A stretch of DNA of 64,000 nucleotides from Taxillus chinensis (lineage: Eukaryota; Streptophyta; Magnoliopsida; Santalales; Loranthaceae). Below, in pieces: positions 25,624 to 37,098 of this stretch. The stretch covers positions 168,031 through 232,030 of the forward strand of contig CM042091.1 in assembly GCA_023512835.1 (NCBI GenBank). Direction: 5' to 3'. The number at the start of each line of letters is the position of its first letter. Position 1 is the stretch's first letter. The notes beneath the pieces are model-generated. The model saw only the letters and a program-made list of their open reading frames with translations. It had not been told where the DNA came from and did not search any database. The position numbers and the translations under genes were made by a program.

Positions 25624-27729
25624 CTTTGTAGTGTCGGGAGATCTGGGTTCTCTTATAGAGGCCTTTTTGTCAGACACATAACATAAAGGGTAACAACTAC
25701 ATCTTGCAGGAGCGTGTACGGAATTCAAGATTGTCTTTAGAGTCCGGGTAATCGGTCCGGTTGAAACTCTCTTCTTTCTATTTCTATATATATATATCTT
25801 AAGAGAGCAGAATGCGGCTGTCAAACCAATCACACTAGTAGAGTGGGCAGCCATCGATAGAGTTTCGAAGTTGTACCGTATCTCTTGTGGAATTCCGAAG
25901 TCATAATACATAATAGTATAGTAGAGAGTCTCGCTTCGGGTATCTTTTTTGCTGCCTGTGTATGCACAAGTGTTAGGTGGCATCACTCCGCTATTTGCTT
26001 CCCGGGCTCTATTGGATTGCACCTTAGTGCGGGATACGACTGTTTGGGTGCTTCCGGATGCACAGTGTTTGGGGAAGCCAAGTGAGTAGGCAACCCAACA
26101 ACCCGTATGCGACAGAGAGCTCTCTTGTATTAGGTAACACTCAAGTGCTCTGTTTGGGGCGTTTGGTTTTTCGAGAATCACTGGGCATTTCGAGAAGGGC
26201 AGTTCCATCCGAGCAGCATGCTTCCATACCCGACCGCATCTCTACAGTCGCTCCAACCCATACACGGACAATACGACCCTTTTGGGTCCTGTTAAGACAT
26301 ACCGTGTCCAACCATACTCAGAGTCTTTCAGGTGGTGGGCGCCATGTCATTGACCGAATTCGAGCATGCTTCTTAGGGCACATTCTTATCGTGTTAACAC
26401 TCATGAATGCTCTCGAAGAAAGTGTATCGGAGAATCCACGAGTCAATCGGATGTGCAAATGGATGAAGACCACCCATCGGGGAAGAGCTCTCACTGCATT
26501 TCGGGGCCGGCCAAGAGAGCCGCTTGTAACAGGTATACCTATCCCCGGGAGTGGTATCACTTCTATACGAGGTTCGAGAGCCCGTGCGAGACAATGGAAT
26601 TGGAAAAGAGCAGACTTCTATGAAGCGGTACGGGAGAGATACACTCGAAACAAAGCGTTTCTGTCGCGTACTACGCGTTTTCACTTGTGTTGCTATCTTT
26701 ATTATAAGTGCTTGACATGAAGGTGAGCTTGTGGCCCATCTCCGTACCCTCGATACTGGATGCGTCACGTACCGCAGCTTTCTCTGTCTTATAGTAGTGG
26801 TTCGGTGACCTCTCCATTCTATAGTGCTCTACCCGAGGCCAACGTCGAAGGTGGTTGAGGCAGCAGACACATTGCATGTTGTGTCCAAAGCTACACTGTT
26901 AGTGAGCGTAACCCGACCTCTGAATCTTCCGAAGCACACTCCATGCCTATTCGGTGTTTCACTCTTCGGAGACCCAAAAGAGTCGCTCACGGGCTGTCTG
27001 GTATTCTGTAAGAACCTGTAATAGACTCGCATAACACCTTTCAGTCTGTCTTTAAGTAAGTATTAGATGCGCACAACCCAAGAGTACCGAGAGCGTGCAG
27101 CACACTCCAATCATTCGCGTCGCGGGAGCAAGCAGCACATCGCTTGAAGTCAGAGGGCCCGTACTACCACACCACCCAAATAGGGACCGGAGAGCGGACC
27201 ATATCCACTGAAAGAGAATCGGCCTATGTATACGTAACCCGAGACATCCAATAGGTCCTGCCACCACGCCGCAGGGCAGCTCTCATGGGTTCTGTGATTG
27301 CTGGATGACAGGCCAACCCAATAGCAGCGGGGGTACAGTACAACTTGTAACGTACCAATACCCGAGTGTCGCTTTCGGACTGCGTCGCATACTACAGACA
27401 GACAGAGAATCGGCCTTTCCGGTACCCAATGGTGGTTGAAATCTCGCATCGAGAGCAAGCAACACACTCGATTCCGTTTAGGTCTCTTATTTGGGGCCCC
27501 CGAACACACCCGAAACCATCCAACAAGACAGTGTTAGGTTCCATGAACCCGTGCGATCTCTTCTGTAGAGTAGTCCCGCATCAAGAGTACTGTTGTTCCG
27601 GTTCAATCACTAAGAGATGTGGTATCCGGGATACCAACTGCCGGGGATACACTCTGTTAGAGAGCGGAAGTCGGGTCATAACTCTCTTTTCGGACAGAGC
27701 TTCCATACCCAACAGAATACAGAGCTGTA

Positions 27730-27819
27730 AAGCCGTATGAGAGACAGAGCTTTCTTGTACGGTTCTTCTCGGGCGAATCGGCGTACCCCGCCCCGTGCGT
27801 GGGGCTTCTTTTGCTCTTT
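27730..27819 (+). other. 3' end of nad4 intron 2 (i976), group II, arm B
   Basis: Domain V at 27730-27764 (AAGCCGTATGAGAGACAG to CTTGTACGGTT) followed by a GC-rich hairpin (ccccgccccg paired with cgtggggc) and exon 3. Confidence 0.8.
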
Positions 27820-28243
27820 CCACCATACAGGGAATTGGAGGTAGCATTCTACCGATGTCAAGTCATGGACTGGTGTCTTCTGCCCTTTTTTTTATGTGTT
27901 GGTGTTCTATATGACCGACATAAGACTCGACTTGTTAGATATTACGGAGGTTCAGTTAGCACCATGCCGAATCTCTCTACCATTTTCTTATCTTCCACTT
28001 TGGCCAATATGAGTTCACCTGGTACTAGCAGCTTTATCGGGGAATTTCTCATATTAGTTGGAGCTTTCCAAAAACATAGCTTAATAGCAACCTTTTCCGC
28101 GCTTGGGATGCTTTTAGGCGCCGCGTATTCTCTTTGGGTGTATAATCGTTCGGTGTCTGGAAATTTAAAACCCGATTTCATCCATAAATTCTCCGATCCA
28201 AATGGCAGAGAAGTCTCCATTTTTATACCTTTTATTGTTGGAG
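27820..28243 (+). CDS. nad4: nad4 exon 3, arm B (frameshifted by one T)
   Basis: Same exon as 16552-16974 but with eight T instead of seven before ATGTGTTGG (around 27885-27892). The first 24 or so codons are therefore out of frame with the remaining conserved part (YDRHKTRLVRYYGG to FIVGG). Everything else matches arm A. If real, this copy is a pseudogene and arm A supplies the function. If it is a homopolymer error, both copies are usable. As the arms should be kept alike by recombination, an error is at least as likely. Confidence 0.9.
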
Positions 28244-30348
28244 GGGCGACCGTCCAAACTACCAAATAAAGAAGGGGAAACAAATGAGATCTCTTTCGAG
28301 TGTGCTTTCGAAGGGACGGAGTAGTCATCCTTATAGGGTGTTTTGGTTTCGTTGAGGCAGAGTACTCCTTTGGATCCTTTTCAGTAGAGGAGAGTTTCTA
28401 GGAGGGAGCAAGAGCGGGGGCACCTCGACCCCCTGTTAAGCGACTAGGTGCAGACTCTCCAACTATAGAAGCACGAAACGGAAGAGCTTTCTACTTCGTA
28501 TCGAAAAGGATAAAGTGGAGTATCTATCTTTACGATATCCGAAAAGAGAGGAGTACGGGCAACCTTGCATGGTACTTCGACCGTGTCTCCGAGGTAAAGT
28601 TGAACGAGCTTGAATGCGTAAGGGTTGGACGAGCCCATAACTCGAGCGTTCGGTCTGTTTTTATCGAAGAAATAGAAAGCCGCGTGCCCTTTACCATGAG
28701 ACGGACTAAAAGTGATTATGGAAGCACCACCCATAGGAGATTCGATAACAAAAGAGTGGAAACCAGCAGCACGACCGAGGTATTCGAAAAACAGAGAATA
28801 ACAAAAGAGTAACGTAAGCGATAGACTTTTTGGTAGTACCGGTGAACCAGATGGCCGCGGCGATGGAATGGATTCTGGGGCGGATGACTCGTAGTATATC
28901 TATCTAAAAGCGAAAAGCACTGAGTGTACGGTTCTTAAAATGGGCTTTCAGCGGAGAGATTGAAACGAGATTGGGCCGCGACTCTCTATTGGACGGAAAC
29001 TCTCTTAGGGTGTCTCAAAAAGTCTCCGAATTACTCTCTGTCTCTTGAGTATCTCTGTCTGTCTCTCGAGTCTCATTGAGAGTTGAAAGTGAATCGTTCG
29101 GGTGGGCCGAGCTCTTTGTAACTCTAGTAACAGTGGATGAAGGAGTCTACAACATGGAATTGTGTAACAACCCTAATGGACGTTGCACAGCACCCGAGCT
29201 ACGGTCCGGCAGCAATAGCGCTTTCGCTAGGTTGTTCAGACTCTCACATAGGAGAACGGGACAAGACTGAATGGCAGCGTACTTGACAGACTTAAAGAAA
29301 GATTGGCAGCCGCTAGCAGACAGACTGAAAGCGTACGGGATGCTAGCATACTTGACTGACAGACTGAAAGGCAGCTAGCAAGTGACAGAGTACGCCTCGC
29401 AATTCAAGTTGGAAATGGGTATGGTAGAATGCCGTCGGAATCCAACCATTCCAATCCAATCTCTCTTCAAGTGTAAGAAAAGTCACTTTTGTGTCACCCG
29501 GGGGCACTCTGTCTTTCGAGTCCGGGTAATCGGTCCTAGGCTCTAGGCGTATATCCCCCGAAAGTAAAAGCGTTACACAGGGACGACTGAAAGCACGAAC
29601 CACCCAAAACGCACACGGTTCGAGAGCTTTGACCATCCTCGGCTCTACAGTGTACGCGGCGGAGGTAAGCAACCGATAAGACTCTCTACTGTGTCTAAAC
29701 TCTGAGTTTGGGGTTTTGGAAGAAGGTTCAGAAAGCCGAATTAGGCACCGCCGAACAGGACAGGTTTGGGGAGCCCAGAAGAAATCTGCTCTCTCTATTC
29801 TGGTTTCTGGATGCTGTTGAAATGAAAGCACTTGTATTCAACTCTTAGTAACTAAAGTGTCTGTGTCTTGTCTCTTGATTTCGCATAGCTCTTTCTGTCC
29901 CGTTGCGTTTCCCCGGCGTGAACGGTACATCCCATCCGGTTGCTTTGCTTTTTCATCCAAGTCTCTAAATAAAGTAAGAACAAGACCTTTCTCTACCCGA
30001 CCCGAGACACTCTGCTATGATTGGAGTGTGCTGCACGCAAGACAGAAACGCTCTACTTGAGAAAATGCCGGGAATTAACAGACCCACGGGATACATTGTG
30101 CTCCGAAGAGAGTGTAGATCCGAAGGCTGGGTACTCTACTACAGCATCCATTGCCCGCCCACCCATATCTCGCGTATGTTGCTGGAAACACTCCTGTGAA
30201 ATGTCTCTCTCCGGCCGGAAGAAGAAGAGAATCAAGTCTATTTGTTGGTGAGCCGTGTGATGGGAGACTGTCTTGCTGGGTTCGGAGAGCACTAAGCAGT
30301 GTGTATACTGGATGTCGGCCGGCCTACATGCGGAACTCTTGACCCTAC
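28244..30348 (+). other. nad4 intron 3 (i1399), group II, arm B
   Basis: Starts GGGCGACCGTCC after exon 3. Domain V is at 30250-30284. It ends in CTAC directly before exon 4. About 2.1 kb, so exons 3 and 4 are cis-spliced. Confidence 0.88.
28444..28734 (-). CDS. Hypothetical ORF antisense within nad4 intron 3, arm B
   Basis: Copy of the 96-codon frame at 16061-16351, with the same start and stop. Function unknown. It is listed because the frame survives in both arms. Confidence 0.3.
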   Translation of the reverse strand: MGGASIITFSPSHGKGHAAFYFFDKNRPNARVMGSSNPYAFKLVQLYLGDTVEVPCKVARTPLFSDIVKIDTPLYPFRYEVESSSVSCFYSWRVCT

Positions 30349-30434
30349 TTGTTCGGATGGGTGTTCACCCAAAAGTGTTCCCGGACTGCATGCATACATC
30401 CGTAAGTAACGTAGTGCAACATGGAAATTGGTAG
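30349..30434 (+). CDS. nad4: nad4 exon 4, arm B
   Basis: Same 86-nt exon as in arm A: begins TT GTT CGG ATG GGT, carries the DCMHTSVSN block and ends TGG TAG. Domain V of intron 3 is 65 bp upstream. Confidence 0.92.
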
Positions 30435-30697
30435 AGTTCTGAAAGCAAAGCAACCAGTTCTCTTCTATAGGTCTCGGACTTTCTTATTAGCGTTACGAGA
30501 GTGATATGTACGCGGAGCCGGGGGAGCTCTAAGCGGAGAGAATCCACCCAGCAGAGAGAAATGCTAGAAACTTTAGAGATGTGTAAGAGAAAAGCAGCAT
30601 GTAGAACACCCGGTTTACGGAACACCCAGATCCAGATAACATCGTATATCCAACAAGTCTAAACTCTAAGAGAAACTTTCTTAAAGACTTTGAAGCA

Positions 30698-33282
30698 GAG
30701 AGTAGCTACCAGTGTGCTTCCTTTATTGTATGGCGGAACCTCGATAAGGACAAAACACGCCAGTCCAGAAAGAATACGAGTGTAAGAGAAGGACCCAAGC
30801 AATCACACGGATATCTATCTTATAGAAGTCTTTAGGAGAGTGAATTAAGACACCATTCAGTAAGGAGCTTGGTAAATAGGCTTTATAGGAAGCAACTCTT
30901 TCAGTCAATAAGGCAGCGATTCATGGGTTAGAAACGAGTACCGTAAATATGCCAAAGCAGAAGGGGAAGCAAACATCCTACCTAAAGACAGCAAACCTGC
31001 TATTCCCTATTCAGACTCGTGCCACCGAGCGGTTCATTCCCGGTTTTAAAGAGATACCCTTGCCGCTTCCAAAGCAATTCCATGTTGTAGACTCCTATAG
31101 ATAGATATACCCTTAAAAAGACACCTATTTTGAGCGTTTCTTGCGCATCTGAATTCTGAAAGCACCCAACAGACGCTCTTTTGCAATCTCTTCGGAAAGG
31201 GAAGTTAACACATTTGAAAAAAGGGTATTCTACTCTATTTGTATCATAAAAGGTACGGGCTCGTACGCTGTCTGTAAGGGAATGTTTTGTTACTCTCTTA
31301 AGAAAACTCTTTAATCTTTAATAAAGGAAAAGGAAGCGCATTTTCAACCTCTACATTCCGCCCGCGGGTGCAAGAAACGTTGTACTAAACAAAATGGGAG
31401 CCAGCATCCTAGGAAGTACAGTATTGTCCGGTCGACTGAAGCACTACTGGAGTCGGAAAGAGAACTAAACTTTGGATGCTCTAAACTAGTTAGAAGACGT
31501 TCGGAATGGAGTGTATCGTTGGAACTCTTTCTTCCGGTTTCGATTGTTTCTTGTTATGTTATCTATTTCACAGCTGCAACAGCCCAGCTCTCCATGCGTT
31601 TCTCTCTTTAGAATTTGCAAACATAGAAAAAAGGTAGTTATCGTTACTGTATAACATCCAAAGTAGTCGGATCCGCTAGCTCTATAGGAGAGGGTTGGGT
31701 CCGGCGGGTCTTCTCCTCCCGTCATCAAGTAAAGAAGAGAGGGTGTTACTGCTGTCTCCAAAGAGTCCGCTCTAACACACACACCTAAAACACTCTATTA
31801 TAACGAAAAGAGCACCTTTCTCTCTCAAAGCAAGCACACTTCCCATTGCCAGGCTTCCGAACCCAGAGTTGTGTGCAAGATCCGAATTCTGTCTTATTAC
31901 GTCTACGAACCGCTTAAGAAAGAGAAAAGAGTACGCACGGGAGAGGCTGCTTTCATTCTCTGTGTTGTCACACAACAAGCACACCTTTAGGGTTGGATGG
32001 AGCGGAAAGTACGAATCCAAACAGGAAACATAGACTCTTGGGATCGGAGTTAGCTTTTAAAACGAGTAACGCATACAGGGCTGCCAACTCTATATAAAGG
32101 TTTTGGCCGGACTCTGGAATAGAGAATGAACACTTAGTGAAACATGTTCTCATAAGATCGAATTTAAGATGATTGTCCCCGCCCCACCCCAGATTCTGTA
32201 CACAATATCAAAAAAGAGACATGTATGCACCTGGAATAGTCCCGGCACGCGATCCAACCAGCAGCACTTTCACTCTAAGTAAGCCTACCTAGGTTTTCGG
32301 ATGGCACACTCTTCTCTTTTCGGTTGACACCTCCCCTCTATAGAAAGTAGTGCTTCTCTCTCTAGTAGAGTTTGGACTTCCCCCAGCTCATAGAATCTCT
32401 CGTCTCGTTTACAAGACACTTTTCTTCGAGGCTTCCGGTGCTCTCTCTTTCAGAGTCTTCCCCAAACAATCTCTAGTATAATCGAGTTACTACGGAATCT
32501 CCACTTTCAGGTTACCCCGTATTTCTTTAGTGGTCTATCCTCTCTCCTAAACAGAGGTGTCTTCGAACCCGGGCATTTCCATTCTCTTATCTTTGTAGTG
32601 TAGAGAGAACTACTTCCAAGCAAAAACTCTCTCCCACCCAGAATTGCCAGCCCCGTTTTCTATGTATAGTATCTTTTCCAATTCCAATATACAGTGTTTT
32701 TCTTGAATTCTCTTAAAAACCCTCCCGCCGACAGCTGCTTTTCTCTTTCGTTTGACTCTTTCCAATCGCTTTTTTACGAGTCTCGCGTTCTTCTCTGTTT
32801 GGTGGGCGTACTCTTTTCTCGAGGCTCCGGCTCCATCCAGGCTTTAGGGTGCTTTTTGGACAGTCGGTCATTGCTTCTTTCTCTTATTTAATAAGATACT
32901 ATACATAGGTGTTTTGGAAGAGAGGCGGCCAACCACGTATACCTATAGAAGAGAGCAGACGCGCACGCGCAATAGAGATATCGTGTTTTTTAATGCATTT
33001 CATCCTATACAAAAGAGATGGGGTCGTCCCTCTAGCGTTTCGGGGAGTCTTATGGACACCTAGACCAAGAGAATCTCTGCATTAAGTAAAAGAGTCGAGG
33101 ATCCGGATGCAAACCGCTTCGAACGAATACCACATATTACCCCAATACCGTTTTCTTTAAACAATCCATAAACAACTCTCTTATAGAAGACAGATTCTTT
33201 CGAGTGCTTACTCTGCTCTCTTGTGCCTATTAACAAATCGGTGTGATTCAACTACGCAAACCATCTTTCGGGTCCTTGGTGC
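30698..33282. other. Spacer between arm B and trnI
   Basis: No recognised gene. Frames of 60-100 codons (for example 31782-31486 and 32020-31772, minus) match nothing I know. The composition is more AT-rich than the spacers to the left. Confidence 0.5.
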
Positions 33283-33306
33283 TGCATCCAGTAGGAATTG
33301 AACCTA

Positions 33307-33340
<34 letters not shown>

Positions 33341-33356
33341 ATTAAGCCATGGATGC
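33283..33356 (-). tRNA. trnI-CAU: tRNA-Ile (CAU), chloroplast type
   Basis: Minus strand. Starts GCATCCATGGCTTAATGG, anticodon loop CTCATAA with CAT, T arm GTAGGTTCAATTCCTAC, and ends TGGATGC plus A. This is almost identical to plastid trnI-CAU, whose anticodon C is modified to lysidine to read AUA. It is therefore an acquired plastid tRNA. Confidence 0.93.
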
Positions 33357-35758
33357 TTGGATCCGCCGATATGACTTCAAAAAGATGCATACTCTATCAT
33401 GTAGTGTGTTGGAAACACTATAATCGGAGTTGGAGTTATAGAAAGCTCTTTTCATTCAGTAGAACCCGAACGCTTTCTTAAACAGTCTTCCTTAGGTATC
33501 CAACACTAGGCAATATGGAGTATCTGCTTTGAACGAGAATCTGGGGTGGGGCGGGGACATGATACAGTAGAGCACTCTGCCTTTTTATCGTGAGAAGTAC
33601 TCTGTATTGGGAGTTTCGGTCCGTATCCGTATAATAAAGAAAACACATATTGATTGGATAGGGCTGCTGGTTGCTATATCATATTGGATGCGCGGAAAGG
33701 CAACATTGGAAGAGTTAATCCCGTGTTCATCCGCAAATATCAATATCAAAAGAGTGTGTTTCGCTGTCTCTAAAGAGCTAGTAGAGTTTTGTTTCCTGGA
33801 TCCGAGAGTACAATGTGCTCCCCCCCAAACAATCCAGCAATCACAGAGTGTGTCTCATGCCTGGTAGAACTGGTGTCTCTCATAGTGAAGCGAGCCTTGA
33901 TTCAATGCATCTAGTGTGTACTCTCCCCGCTGCAGAAGACACTCCACTAAAGAGGTAGCTTCGAGTTCAAAGAAGACTCCGAAAAGTAACACAACCCAAG
34001 AGCTCTTCTATGACAGAGTATACCATCGCACTTGGCGTAGACGGTTAAGGCGAGATGTTGCGGGCCTGTCCGGATCTAACAGTGCTTTCTCTCTTTGGAG
34101 CAGAATGGCTACATTACCCAATCCCATAGGCTCTACCTGGTTGGGGTTCGAATGGAGGAAACGGAAAGCCATCTCTTCTGGGACAGTCGGTCATTGCTTT
34201 TCAACACCTGTTGTACCGCAACTAGAAACGAAAGGCACATGCATCGCTGCCTCCGGATTCTCTGTTCCAAGAGTGTATCCTGTCAGGTCCATGCACTCGA
34301 TGTCGATACAAAACCTGTCTTACCCAATGCTATTCTCTAAGACTCTGAAAGAGAGAGAGAGAAAGCGCATTCTTAGGGTACCGGAATCAGGCACACCCAA
34401 GAGAGTACTACACGCAACAAACATCGAAGGGGGGGCATCCTAGACCCGGAAAGCGCAGCACAACCAGGACACTCTAAAGAAAGGTGTACTGTACTACTAT
34501 ACGGAATCGGCGAGTTGAAGTGTATGCACGTATCACTCGGCTTTTCTCTGACTGGCGTAAGCATTCTACGAGCTACTAGTAGAGTTTCTGTAGCACAGGG
34601 TCGAGCTTGGGTAGCGCACTGGTATTGGAAGCATGACTACCGTCCAATCCGAGAGTGCTTCTGCTTTAGGTGACTGGATCGATGCCCCGCCCGGAGCACA
34701 CCCAATCATGCATGCAATCTCTTAGAGTTAGAGACTGTAGACACCTCCAAGACCCAGAGTGCTACGAGAGGCGACTTGCTCTTCGTAGGTGATATCGGAG
34801 CTCTTCTCTGCCGTGGGGAAGCACCTAACCATATCAGAATCAGAGAGCACACTCCTGACTGGATACCCTTCGAGAGTCTATGAGCCCGTATGCCGAGTTA
34901 ACGAATCTAACAGAGCTTTTCTTAGAGACAGAACACTTTTGCTTTCAGTCTGACTGTATTCTGGGCTGGGGAGGTTTCCAATGTGCCGAATCGCCTCTGT
35001 GGTCCGGGCTGCTGACAGACAAACACTGCAGAGTAAGACAGAAAAGAGAGTGCTTTCTTAGGGTACCGGCCAAGAATTCAGACTCTATAAGACGTCCTTT
35101 GTGTGCTCTCTGCAAGAGAAGAACTGCCGTATTCCACAAGAGAGTACGCTACCAGTGCCCAAACACAAGCGTTTTTTCGGCCGTAACAAGACTGAAAGCC
35201 ACACCAACGGGTATTGTGCGTCCTCGGATTCTCTATGCTTGCTCTCTTTCTCTTCGATTCAAATAAAAGAGTATTGGGATGCGGAGACTTCCCGGAACGG
35301 AGTGTGCCGTATGCGGATGGAAGTATCTTATCCAATGGCACTGGGTATATGAAACCCTGTAGAGTTGATAGGCTGCATGAGCGGAACAGAGTGGAGCGCA
35401 AAAGAAGAGTACTCTGACTTCTGGTTGTGCAAACACGTCTGAAGAGTACCAGCCATCCAGTGCATTCTCTGTCCGCAATTAGTGCACTCTGCTTTTATCG
35501 TGAGAAGTACCAATTGGGCACCGGGTTCATGGATGTTTCCGGGACTTACTTTCAAAGAAGCAGACAAGAACGTCTTATAGAGTGTATGTACAACTGCAAC
35601 AATAGAGTTACGTACGGGGCTCGAGTTGCACCACCAGCGCCGGGGAAAGGTGAATGCTCTCTTGACAGACTGAAAGAGACAGAGAGTACTCTCAGCGGAG
35701 AGATCTTGTACAGTACACTTTAAGAAGAAGACCCGTAACTCAACAGAAACCAGCCCAT
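33357..35758. other. Spacer between trnI and the atp1 fragment
   Basis: The longest frame is 175 codons (33916-34443, plus), of unknown type and overlapping others. Short repeats include tcgtgagaagtac units at about 33588 and 35501 and a gccgtaacaagactgaaagc unit at 35180 shared with 5382 and 41058. Confidence 0.5.
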
Positions 35759-36214
35759 ATGGTGCATAGAGCTGCCGAACTTACCACTTTATTAGAGAGT
35801 CGAATTAGCAACATACATCTGAAAGTGGGAGAGATCGGGAAAGTTGTCTCTGTTGGAGATGGGATTGCACTTGTTTATGGATTGTACGAGATTAAAGCTG
35901 GGGAAATGGTGTCCTTTGAGAAGGGTGTGAAAGGAATTGCGTTGAATCTGGAGAGGGAGAATGTCGGGATTGTTCTCTTTGGTAGTGATACCGCTATTAA
36001 AGAAGGAGATCTTGTCATGCGCACTGGAGCTATAGTGGATGTTCCAGCTGGAATTGGTATGCTAGGCCGTGTGGTCGACGCTTTGGGAGTCCCTATAGAT
36101 GGAAGAGGGGCTCTACTCGATATAGAGAAAAGACGTGTCGAAGTGAAAGGGCCCGGTATTATAGAACGTCAATCTGTTTACGAGCCGATGCAAACCGGGT
36201 TAAAAGCGGTAGAT
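35759..36214 (+). pseudogene. atp1: atp1 5' fragment, ATP synthase F1 alpha subunit (truncated)
   Basis: About 152 codons match the N-terminal third of mitochondrial ATP synthase alpha: [85 protein letters not shown], and [11 protein letters not shown]. After AVD the homology stops just before the Walker A loop (GDRQTGKT in intact proteins). The frame then runs through unrelated sequence to a stop at 36343. It covers the beta-barrel domain but has no nucleotide-binding site, so it cannot act as a full alpha subunit. A three-residue shortening near [11 protein letters not shown] is also seen. It is probably a recombination remnant, with a full atp1 elsewhere. ccmB starts 54 bp after the stop. 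Confidence 0.93.
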
Positions 36215-36396
36215 AACTACTGTCCGAAAGGAGAACCCTTTCTTTCTCTAGTAGCAAGAGAGCATTTCCAACGGGCGAAGTCGAAACCGCTTCCATTCGG
36301 CGGCTCAACATTTCAAGAGTTTCAGAAAGAGAGCTTTTCTTAGGGTTTACTTGAAAGAAGTGTCTTTCCACCAGCAAGGCAGGCAGAACACCTTAA

Positions 36397-37098
36397 ATGA
36401 GACTCTTTCTTGAACTCTTTCATAAACATCACATTACCTCAACACCCATAATCACGAGTGTTTCGATTCTCCTGTCTTCTATAGTCTTAACGCCCGTAAT
36501 GCTAGGTGTTGAAAAAGACGTTTCCTGTATATACCCTTTAGGTCCGATTCGGATCCCCCCGTTGTTTCCCCAGCCTCCCGCACCTAGACTTGAAACGGAA
36601 GATGGTACACTCGAAATGTATGTATTCTCTGTTTGCTTTCCAAAGCTCCTACGTCTACTATTGGTAGGTAACCGGGTGCATCTCCTCTGTCGTGTTTTCT
36701 TTTGTGTGCCCTTGTTACGACTTCTATACAACAACAAAATCGGTATATCCGGAATGGATCGGTTAAACATTCCCTTTGGGAGCATTGTATGTGCTATTCT
36801 GTTTGGTATTCATTGTAGTTCGGGTATTGGAAGCAAATCAAGTTGGAACAGCTCGCAAAATCCAACCACTTCACCTACTTCTTTTCCCCTAACCGTGTCT
36901 CGTACCTCCACTCCAAAAACAGCAGGGTTTCATGTTCCTGCATCTATTGGTTATTCCTCTCCTTTCGTATCTCTTTATCCGATTTCGGTAACGCTTAGTT
37001 TACAAGATGGATTTGCCGGCAATGCTTTCAGAGCTCTTGTGTCTGTACTCTTTTCGTTGTTGTCTCGTAACCCTTTTGAGTTTACTAGAGATGTGTAA
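36397..37098 (+). CDS. ccmB: ccmB, cytochrome c maturation subunit B (C-terminally extended)
   Basis: Membrane subunit of the CcmAB system for cytochrome c maturation, related to ABC-transporter permeases. Conserved landmarks in order: MRLFLELFHK, TPIITS, LTPVMLGVEKDVSCIYPLGP, IRIPPLFP, EDGTLEMY, LLRLLLVGNRV, GISGMDRLNIPFGSIV, SSWNSSQNPTTSPTSFPLTV, and ASIGYSSPFVSLYPIS. Plant CcmB normally stops just after SSQD. Here SLQD is followed by GGA instead of a stop and the frame continues about 30 codons to TGTAA at 37094-37098. The extension begins within a 40-bp element (37015-37054) that is an exact inverted copy of 5343-5382, so the native 3' end was replaced by recombination. The position after the atp1 fragment suggests a shared transcript. 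Confidence 0.92.
   Translation: MRLFLELFHKHHITSTPIITSVSILLSSIVLTPVMLGVEKDVSCIYPLGPIRIPPLFPQPPAPRLETEDGTLEMYVFSVCFPKLLRLLLVGNRVHLLCRVFFCVPLLRLLYNNKIGISGMDRLNIPFGSIVCAILFGIHCSSGIGSKSSWNSSQNPTTSPTSFPLTVSRTSTPKTAGFHVPASIGYSSPFVSLYPISVTLSLQDGFAGNAFRALVSVLFSLLSRNPFEFTRDV
37015..37054 (+). repeat. 40-bp dispersed repeat forming the ccmB 3' extension
   Basis: Exact reverse complement of 5343-5382. It starts gccggcaatgctttcagagc and encodes the AGNAFRALVSVLF part of the ccmB extension. Confidence 0.95.

Larger units (their letters stand above)
19550..25729. other. 6.2-kb spacer between the arms of the inverted repeat, rich in short repeats
   Basis: No recognised gene. It contains a 113-codon frame at 20132-20473 of unknown type and a 77-codon frame at 24357-24590 with a hydrophobic stretch, neither assignable. 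It holds short repeats at 20761-20812, 21510-21549 with 22205-22244, 22945-22980, 22993-23023 and 25571-25623. Recombination across the arms would invert this segment. Confidence 0.5.
25730..30697 (-). repeat. Large inverted repeat, arm B (~4.97 kb)
   Basis: Reverse complement of 14098-19065. It holds nad4 exons 3 and 4 on the plus strand. Compared with arm A it has a longer TA run near 25785-25799 and several single-base length differences. Confidence 0.95.

Noticed and set aside
25570..26720. Two overlapping long frames on opposite strands (212 and 220 codons)
   Set aside because: Both cover the same repeat sequence, are broken in arm A by single-base changes, and match nothing recognised.
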